Below are positions 5,215-10,459 of a stretch of 12,506 nt of DNA, piece by piece. Source of the DNA: Oscillospiraceae bacterium UBA6370 (GTDB taxonomy: Bacteria; Bacillota; Clostridia; Oscillospirales; Oscillospiraceae); the NCBI GenBank assembly GCA_002437735.1, contig DJRC01000010.1, positions 936 to 13,441 of the forward strand, read 5' to 3'. Position numbers and translations under genes: made by a program. The notes beneath the pieces were generated by a model that saw only the letters and a list, made by a program, of their open reading frames with translations, was not told the origin of the DNA and made no database searches. The stretch's first letter is position 1, and every line of letters begins with the position of its first letter.

Positions 5215-7116
5215 ATGTATACCGACAACTATTTCAACCGATTTGAGCTTGCGCCCGAGGTGGCGGAGGCACTGAAAAAGTGCAAATGCATCGCCTACGC
5301 CGAGACGAAGGAGGAGCTGCAGGAAATGGCCTACGGCCCCACGCACACCTCCCGCTACGACGTGGTGTATCCCATCGAGGGGCTCGGCACGGTCAAGGAG
5401 GCCGAGGTGGTGCGCTGCAAGAACGGCTGCGTGGTCAACTTCATGGAGGACTATATGCGCCGCCGCGATCCGAACAGCATGGCCATCGGCGACGAGCTGC
5501 CGACCGACAAGCCCCGCTTCAAGGACCGCTTCGGCTATGAGTTCTCCAAGCTCCGGCAGGAGACGCTCGACTGGCTGAGCAATCAGCAGATCGTGATGCT
5601 GCCGTTCTACGCCGGCCCGAACGGCCATGGCTACCCGAGCTTGATGATCTGCCCGATGAACGCGGCGTTCTTTGCGCTCTCGCTCGCCAATATGCAGGGC
5701 TTCGTGAGCATCGCGGACGTGCCCGAGCACTATAAGCCGCGTGCCATCATCTTCGTCGCGCCGCCATTCCGCCATACGCACTTCGACGGCAAGCAGGTCG
5801 TCGTCCACAACCGCAGCGAGGAGCTGCACGAGGTCTGGGCCTACAACCTCTACCCGGGTCCGAGCGCCAAGAAGGGCGTATTTTCGCTGCTGCTCGACAT
5901 CGGCGAGCACGAGGGCTGGGTCTGCTGCCATACGAGCGCCGCGATGGTCGAGACGCCGTATGAAAACGAGATCGTGTTCATGCACGAGGGCGCGTCCGGC
6001 GGCGGCAAGAGCGAGATGCTCGAGGACTTCCACCGCGAGGACGATGACCGCCTGCTCATCGGTACGCACACGGTCACGGGCGAAAAATATTATATGACGC
6101 TCGGCGAGAGCTGCAAGATCCACCCCATCGCCGACGACATGGCCTGCGCGCTCAAGTCCATCCAGGACCCCGCGAGCGGCAAGCTGCGCATCCTCGACGC
6201 AGAGGACGGCTGGTTCCTGCGCATGGACGGTATGAACGCCTACGGCAACAACCCGCTCTATGAGCGCATCTGCATCCATCCGAGCGAGCCGCTGGTGTTC
6301 TTCAACATGGACGGCATCCCCGGCTCGACCTGCCTGATCTGGGAGCACGTCATCGAGTCGAACGGCAAGCCCTGCTCGAACCCGCGCGTCATCCTGCCGC
6401 GCAAAATGCTCGACAACATCGTGCCGGACACCGAGCCGGTGGAGGTCGATGTGCGCAGCTTCGGTGTGCGGATGCCGCCGAGCACCGCGAAGAACCCGAA
6501 CTACGGCGTGATGGGTATGCTGCAGGTCGTGCCGCAGAGCATTGCGTGGCTGTGGCGTCTGGTCTCGCCGCGCGGCTTCAAGAATCCATCCATCGCGGAC
6601 ACGAACGCCGGCAGCGGTCTGAAGGCCGAGGGCGTGGGCTCCTACTGGCCGTTCGCTACGGGGCTCAAGGTCACGCAGGCGAACCTGCTGCTCGAGCAGA
6701 TCATGAATAGCCCCAACACCACGAACGTGCTCATCCCAAACCAGCACATCGGCGCTTACCACGTCGGCTTCATGGGCGAATGGCTCAGCCGTGAGTACCT
6801 TGCCCGCCACCTCGGCACGGTGCGCGCGAAGCATCTGGTGCCCGCGCGCTGCGCGCTGTTCGGCTACGCGCTCGACGAGATGAAGCTCGACGGCCAGTTC
6901 GTCCGTCAGACCTTCCTGCGCCCCGAGACGCAGTCCAAGCTCGGCACCGAGGGCTACGACGCCGGCGCGAAGATCCTCACCGATTTCATCAAGGAGCAGG
7001 TCGCGCAGTTCGTCTGCGACGATCTCGACCCGCTGGGGAAGGAGATCATCGACTGCTGCCTGCACGACGGCACGCTGGACGATTACCTCGCCCTCACCCC
7101 GATGAAGCTGAAATAA
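5215..7116 (+). CDS. DUF4914 family protein, PEPCK/HPr-kinase-like P-loop
   Basis: 633-aa cytosolic protein that I assign to DUF4914, an uncharacterised family of about 630 residues; the length matches. The clearest motif is GASGGGKSEML (259-269), a P-loop close to GxSGxGKSE of HPr kinase/phosphorylase and related to the GxSGtGKTTL loop of ATP-dependent PEP carboxykinases. This suggests an ATP- or GTP-dependent kinase or carboxykinase-like fold. Other conserved-looking stretches include FYAGPNGHGYPSLMICPMNAAFF (about 134-156) and VVPQSIAWLWRLVSPRGFKNPSI (near 440-460). Start ATG 5215 is chosen because AAGGAGG (5197-5203) precedes it by 11 nt; the frame extends upstream to 5146 but across the promoter. 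Single-gene unit. Its substrate is not evident from the neighbours. Confidence 0.85.
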   Translation: MYTDNYFNRFELAPEVAEALKKCKCIAYAETKEELQEMAYGPTHTSRYDVVYPIEGLGTVKEAEVVRCKNGCVVNFMEDYMRRRDPNSMAIGDELPTDKPRFKDRFGYEFSKLRQETLDWLSNQQIVMLPFYAGPNGHGYPSLMICPMNAAFFALSLANMQGFVSIADVPEHYKPRAIIFVAPPFRHTHFDGKQVVVHNRSEELHEVWAYNLYPGPSAKKGVFSLLLDIGEHEGWVCCHTSAAMVETPYENEIVFMHEGASGGGKSEMLEDFHREDDDRLLIGTHTVTGEKYYMTLGESCKIHPIADDMACALKSIQDPASGKLRILDAEDGWFLRMDGMNAYGNNPLYERICIHPSEPLVFFNMDGIPGSTCLIWEHVIESNGKPCSNPRVILPRKMLDNIVPDTEPVEVDVRSFGVRMPPSTAKNPNYGVMGMLQVVPQSIAWLWRLVSPRGFKNPSIADTNAGSGLKAEGVGSYWPFATGLKVTQANLLLEQIMNSPNTTNVLIPNQHIGAYHVGFMGEWLSREYLARHLGTVRAKHLVPARCALFGYALDEMKLDGQFVRQTFLRPETQSKLGTEGYDAGAKILTDFIKEQVAQFVCDDLDPLGKEIIDCCLHDGTLDDYLALTPMKLK

Positions 7117-7118
7117 AA

Positions 7119-7147
7119 TTGCAAAAGGCCGCTGCGGCTGATACAAT
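7119..7147 (+). promoter_or_regulatory. Promoter of trmO, nested in the preceding terminator
   Basis: TTGCAA (7119-7124) and TACAAT (7142-7147) are spaced exactly 17 bp. The -10 box is the loop of the terminator hairpin and the spacer is its ascending stem. Initiation near 7154 would leave only part of the descending stem in the trmO mRNA. It is the only promoter-like sequence I found between the two genes. Confidence 0.68.
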
Positions 7148-7169
7148 AGCCGCAGCGAGCCTTTTATTT
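7123..7169 (+). terminator. Terminator of the DUF4914-like gene
   Basis: A stem of about 17 bp with one bulged base (AAAAGGCCGCTGCGGCT / AGCCGCAGCGAGCCTTTT, 7123-7165), with loop GATACAAT and a T-rich tail TTTTATTT, starts 6 nt after the stop codon. Confidence 0.87.
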
Positions 7170-7170
7170 C

Positions 7171-7190
7171 ACCGCGCCTACGGGCGCGGT
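7171..7190 (+). promoter_or_regulatory. Stable UNCG-capped hairpin in the trmO leader
   Basis: A perfect 8-bp stem, ACCGCGCC / GGCGCGGT, is closed by the tetraloop TACG (C-UACG-G type). It lies 7 nt before the ribosome binding site GAGGTAGG of trmO. It may protect the mRNA 5' end or tune initiation; no T-tract follows, so it is not a terminator. Confidence 0.6.
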
Positions 7191-7209
7191 CACCGACGAG
7201 GTAGGTCAT

Positions 7210-7899
7210 ATGGAGCAGCACAGCATCAAGGTCATCGCGCGCATCCGCAGCGATTTCAAAACAAAGTTTGGCGTGCCGCGCCAGAGCGGGCTGGTGGAGG
7301 CCCTGCGTGCGCGCGTCGTGTTCGAGCCGGAATACCGCAATGCCGACGCCCTGCGCGGCATCGAGGGCTTTTCCCACCTGTGGCTCATCTGGCAGTTTTC
7401 CGGGGCCGTGCGCGAGGACTGGTCGCCCACCGTGCGTCCGCCCCGGCTCGGCGGCAACGAGCGCATGGGCGTGTTCGCCACGCGCTCGCCGTTCCGCCCG
7501 AACGCCATCGGTCTTTCCTGCGTGCGGCTCGAGGGCGTGGAGCAGACGGCGGAGGGGAGCGTGCTGCTCGTTTCCGGCGCGGATCTGATGGACGGCACGC
7601 CCATCTACGACATCAAGCCGTACCTCCCCTACGCCGACTGCAAGCCGGAGGCGAGCGGCGGCTTTGCACCGCAGCGCGGAGAGACCCTCGCGGTGGACTT
7701 CCCCACGGCGCTTTTATCGCGCGTGCCGGAGGACAGGCGCGTTGCCCTCACGGGCGTTCTGGCGCAGGACCCGAGGCCGCACTACCAGAGCGATCCGCAG
7801 CGCGTTTACGGCATGGCGTTTGCCGGGCTTGAGGTGCGCTTCCGCGTCGCGGACGGCGTTGTGTATGTGGTGGAGGTGACAGAGGAGCGGGACGGTTAA
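7210..7899 (+). CDS. trmO: tRNA (N6-threonylcarbamoyladenosine(37)-N6)-methyltransferase TrmO
   Basis: 229-aa SAM-dependent tRNA methyltransferase of the TrmO/TsaA (YaeB) family, which converts t6A37 to m6t6A37 in threonine tRNAs. The family signature is clear: IARIRSDFKTKFGVPRQSGL (8-27) with the FEPEY segment, GIEGFSHLWLIWQFS (about 50-64), RPPRLGGNERMGVFATRSPFRPN (about 76-98) then AIGLSCVRL, and DGTPIYDIKPYLPYAD (about 127-142). A C-terminal DPRPHYQSDP...YGMAFAGLEVRF region follows. Length is close to that of characterised members (about 235 aa). ATG 7210 follows GAGGTAGG. Single-gene unit. A likely substrate, tRNA-Thr(UGU), is encoded about 4 kb away, probably by coincidence. Confidence 0.96.
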   Translation: MEQHSIKVIARIRSDFKTKFGVPRQSGLVEALRARVVFEPEYRNADALRGIEGFSHLWLIWQFSGAVREDWSPTVRPPRLGGNERMGVFATRSPFRPNAIGLSCVRLEGVEQTAEGSVLLVSGADLMDGTPIYDIKPYLPYADCKPEASGGFAPQRGETLAVDFPTALLSRVPEDRRVALTGVLAQDPRPHYQSDPQRVYGMAFAGLEVRFRVADGVVYVVEVTEERDG

Positions 7900-7958
7900 C
7901 CGCGCGTTAAGAGAAAAGTTCATGGCGTAAAGGGAACGTGAAGAGAGCGGCGAAGCCC

Positions 7959-7987
7959 TTGTGCAGGAAAACTTGCAAACGTATAAT
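7959..7987 (+). promoter_or_regulatory. Promoter of the oadG-like gene
   Basis: TTGTGC (7959-7964) and consensus TATAAT (7982-7987) are spaced 17 bp; initiation is expected near 7994, with GAGGAG (8006-8011) before ATG 8023. Nothing else is visible in 7900-8022. I saw no clear terminator after trmO. Confidence 0.8.
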
Positions 7988-8022
7988 GGGGACACCAAGA
8001 GAAAAGAGGAGCGTGTTTCCCG

Positions 8023-8307
8023 ATGAATGAAGTTTCCAATCTGTTTGTGTGTCTGATGGGTATGGGCACCACCTTCGTGGGCCTCATCAGCATCATCTTC
8101 TTGACGCTGCTGATGGGCAAGATCATGAAGAAGCTCGAAAAGCCCGAGCCGCCCAAGGCGGCGCCGGCGCCCGCCGCGCCTGCCGCCCCTGCCGTTCCTG
8201 CGGACGGCTTGCCCCCCGAGGTCAAGATCGCCATTCTCGCGGCGCTGCAGCAGGAGCCCGGCTTCGATCTGGCCCGCGTGAGCTCGATCGACATCCGCAG
8301 GATCTGA
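8023..8307 (+). CDS. OadG family protein (Na+-pumping decarboxylase gamma subunit-like)
   Basis: 94-aa membrane protein. Residues about 7-33 are one transmembrane helix containing MGMGTTFVGLISIIFLTLLMGKI, the OadG signature region. A Pro/Ala-rich linker (about 42-60) and a short C-terminal segment ending VSSIDIRRI follow, as in gamma subunits of oxaloacetate or methylmalonyl-CoA decarboxylase sodium pumps. Gamma subunits hold the complex together and anchor the biotin-bearing alpha subunit to the membrane beta subunit. Here it is monocistronic, with its own promoter and a strong terminator, and no alpha, beta or biotin carrier gene lies in the window. The partners must be encoded elsewhere, or the protein has another use. 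Confidence 0.85.
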   Translation: MNEVSNLFVCLMGMGTTFVGLISIIFLTLLMGKIMKKLEKPEPPKAAPAPAAPAAPAVPADGLPPEVKIAILAALQQEPGFDLARVSSIDIRRI

Positions 8308-8360
8308 GCGGAAGGACACACCCTTACATAATTCCGGTATAGATTCTCACTTCTCCCTTT

Positions 8361-8406
8361 AAGCAGCAGGGGCGGCGCAGCGCGCCGCCCCTGCTGCTTT
8401 TTTATT
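8361..8406 (+). terminator. Strong terminator after the oadG-like gene
   Basis: A perfect 18-bp GC-rich stem (8361-8378 with 8382-8399) around loop AGC, followed by TTTTATT. It is the strongest hairpin in the window and insulates the kinase operon. Confidence 0.95.
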
Positions 8407-8489
8407 CGCCGATGTGGCAAAAACGAACGGGAATTGAACAGAAATGGCTTGCAAAAACGGAAAGCTTAGCAGATAATTAGCAAAAGATA

Positions 8490-8498
8490 TGATACAAT
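8490..8498 (+). promoter_or_regulatory. Probable extended -10 promoter of the kinase/regulator operon
   Basis: TGATACAAT (8490-8498) is an extended -10 box; the sequence about 17 bp upstream (CAGATA) is a poor -35. Initiation would be near 8505, giving a short leader with GGAGGGG (8519-8525) ahead of ATG 8534. A weak -35 often means activator dependence, but no operator is recognisable. Confidence 0.6.
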
Positions 8499-8533
8499 GG
8501 TCATCATAGAGGGTGACCGGAGGGGAGCTGGCT

Positions 8534-9655
8534 ATGAAGGACCTGCTGAGCCGGATTGGACAATGGACCGAAAAAATGTGGAGGAGCATACCGATCCATC
8601 TGCGTGACGCGATATTCACCGCGCTGCTGCTCGGGATCGCCGCGGCGATCTGCTTTGTGCTGCGCAGCATCGACGAGAACGGCAGCTTCACGCTGCTGAT
8701 CTTCGTGCTGGCGGTGGTGATCATCTCCCGCTTCACGGAGGGCTATTTCTGGGGCGTTTTCAGCTCGCTTTTCGGCGTGATCTGCGTGAACTTCGTGTTC
8801 ACCTTTCCGTTCTGGGCGCTCAACTTCACGCTCACCGGCTATCCGCTGACCTTTCTGACGATGCTGGCGGTGTCGCTCATCATCAGCGCGATGAACACCA
8901 AGATCAAAAAGCAGGAACGGTTGCGCACGGAGGCTGAGCGCGAGACGATGCGCGCGAACCTGCTGCGCGCGATGTCGCACGATATCCGCACGCCGCTCAC
9001 GAGCATCGTGGGTAACACCTCCGCCATTCTGGAAAACGGCGATACGCTGTCCGCGGAGCAGAAGAGAGAGCTGCTGCGGGACGTCAACGAGGACGCCCAA
9101 TGGCTCATCCGCATGGTGGAGAATCTGCTCTCCATCACCCGCATCTCGGGCGAGCAGACGGCCATCAGCAAGGAATACGAGGCGGCGGAGGAGATCCTTG
9201 CGGCCTCGGTCCACAAATTTGAAAAACGCTTCAAAAGCAACATCCGCATCACGGTCGAGGTGCCACAGGAGGTCATGCTCGTCCCGATGGACGCGACGCT
9301 CATCCAGCAGGTGCTGCTCAACCTAATGGAAAACGCGGTGCTGCACGGCGGGAGCACGACGGAGCTGCGGCTGAGCGTGGAGCACATCGGCGACGAGGCC
9401 TGCTTCATGGTCAGCGACAATGGGCTCGGCATTCCGCGCGAAAGACTCGCGACGCTCTTTGACGGCTCGCTTTCCGGCGAAAAGAGCGGCGGCTTTGATA
9501 TGAAGAAGAATATGGGCATCGGTCTTTCCGTCTGCCAGACGATCGTCAAGGCGCACGGCGGCAGGATCATCGCAGAAAATCGGCCGGAGGGCGGCGCACA
9601 GTTCCGCTTCTACCTGCCGCTCAAGGAGGAAAAAGAGGATGAAGATCAAGGATAA
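8534..9655 (+). CDS. KdpD-like sensor histidine kinase lacking the N-terminal KdpD/Usp domains
   Basis: 373-aa membrane histidine kinase. Residues about 20-120 hold four hydrophobic segments arranged as in the DUF4118 region of KdpD. A HisKA domain follows with the H-box MSHDIRTPLTSIVGN (His149), then HATPase_c: N-box NLMENAVLHG (Asn267), G1 DNGLGIP (295-301) and G2 MGIGLS (327-332). All catalytic elements are intact. The large cytosolic KdpD and universal-stress domains of full KdpD (about 900 aa) are missing, so this is the short form. The frame opens at GTG 8513, but GGAGGGG sits 8 nt before ATG 8534, which I use. The stop overlaps the response-regulator gene by 17 nt. Probable signals are potassium or envelope/turgor state; no kdpFABC or trk genes are in the window. 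Confidence 0.92.
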   Translation: MKDLLSRIGQWTEKMWRSIPIHLRDAIFTALLLGIAAAICFVLRSIDENGSFTLLIFVLAVVIISRFTEGYFWGVFSSLFGVICVNFVFTFPFWALNFTLTGYPLTFLTMLAVSLIISAMNTKIKKQERLRTEAERETMRANLLRAMSHDIRTPLTSIVGNTSAILENGDTLSAEQKRELLRDVNEDAQWLIRMVENLLSITRISGEQTAISKEYEAAEEILAASVHKFEKRFKSNIRITVEVPQEVMLVPMDATLIQQVLLNLMENAVLHGGSTTELRLSVEHIGDEACFMVSDNGLGIPRERLATLFDGSLSGEKSGGFDMKKNMGIGLSVCQTIVKAHGGRIIAENRPEGGAQFRFYLPLKEEKEDEDQG

Positions 9656-10346
9656 AGTATTGATCGTCGAGGACGAGCAGAACATCAAGAATTTCATGTC
9701 CACCATTTTGGCCGCCAACGGCTTCGATACGCTCATGGCGGGCGGCGCGAAGGAGGCGCTGTCGATGATCTCGTCGCATTGTCCCGACCTGATCATTCTT
9801 GACCTCGGCCTTCCCGACATGGACGGCATGGAGGTGCTCAAGCAGGTGCGGGCATGGTCGAGCGTGCCAATCATCGTGGTTTCCGCGCGCACGCACGAGG
9901 GCGACAAGGTCGCGGCGCTCGATCTCGGCGCGGACGATTACATCGAAAAGCCCTTCGGGACGAGTGAGCTGCTCGCCCGCATCCGCACGGCTATCCGCCA
10001 TACGCGTACGGGCCTTGACAACGACTCCATCGCGCAGTCCGGCAAGTATACGGTCCGCGACTTGACCATCGACTACGACAAGCACCATGTCCTCATGCGC
10101 GGGGAGGATGTTCACCTTACGCTCAACGAGTTCAAGATCGTGGCGCTGCTGGGCAAATACGCCGGCAAGGTGCTGACCTACGACTTCCTCATCCGCGAGA
10201 TCTGGGGTCCCAAGGCCAAGGCGGACAATCAGATCCTGCGCGTGAACATGGCGAACATCCGCCGCAAGATCGAAAAGAATCCCGCCGCGCCCGAGTACAT
10301 ATTCACCGAGATCGGCGTGGGCTATCGGATGCTCGAGAACGAGTAA
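9639..10346 (+). CDS. KdpE-like response regulator (OmpR/PhoB family)
   Basis: 235-aa DNA-binding response regulator. The receiver domain (about 5-118) has acidic residues Glu11/Asp12, phospho-acceptor Asp55 (LIILDLGLPD), Ser82 and Lys104 (YIEKPF). A winged-helix Trans_reg_C domain (about 135-232) follows, with LTLNEFKIVALLGKYAGKVL and VNMANIRRKIE then YIFTEIGVGYRM, very close to KdpE. ATG 9639 lies inside the kinase gene, with AAGGAGG 9 nt upstream, so the pair is translationally coupled. It is the cognate regulator of the upstream kinase. The target genes are not in the window; potassium uptake is the family precedent, but the link is inferred. Confidence 0.95.
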   Translation: MKIKDKVLIVEDEQNIKNFMSTILAANGFDTLMAGGAKEALSMISSHCPDLIILDLGLPDMDGMEVLKQVRAWSSVPIIVVSARTHEGDKVAALDLGADDYIEKPFGTSELLARIRTAIRHTRTGLDNDSIAQSGKYTVRDLTIDYDKHHVLMRGEDVHLTLNEFKIVALLGKYAGKVLTYDFLIREIWGPKAKADNQILRVNMANIRRKIEKNPAAPEYIFTEIGVGYRMLENE

Positions 10347-10356
10347 GAAACGATAA

Positions 10357-10376
10357 AAACCGCCCGAAGGCGGTTT
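10357..10376 (+). terminator. Hairpin terminator after the response regulator
   Basis: A perfect 8-bp stem, AAACCGCC / GGCGGTTT, around loop CGAA starts 10 nt after the stop. The tail (TTTCTAT) is short, so termination may be partial. Confidence 0.65.
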
Positions 10377-10417
10377 CTATACCAGGGGACGAGAGTCCCT
10401 CCACACAATCACGCAGA

Positions 10418-10459
10418 CAGCTCTTGCCGATGGCTCGGCAAGAGCTGCTTGCGTTTTTT
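10418..10459. terminator. Long hairpin in the convergent intergenic gap, with alternative terminator fold
   Basis: CAGCTCTTGCCGA (10418-10430) pairs with TCGGCAAGAGCTG (10435-10447) around TGGC, 13 bp. On the plus strand a smaller overlapping hairpin, GCAAG-AGCTG-CTTGC (10438-10452), is followed by G and TTTTTT (10454-10459), an ideal terminator tail. The hairpin sits directly after the stop of the minus-strand SLH gene, so it probably ends transcription from both sides. A further small hairpin, GGGAC-GAGA-GTCCC, lies at 10386-10399. Confidence 0.6.

Noticed and set aside
5188..7377. 729-aa minus-strand ORF opposite the DUF4914-like gene
   Set aside because: A shadow ORF caused by high GC and codon bias; it is His/Arg/Val-rich, lacks known motifs and crosses a clear terminator and promoter on the other strand.
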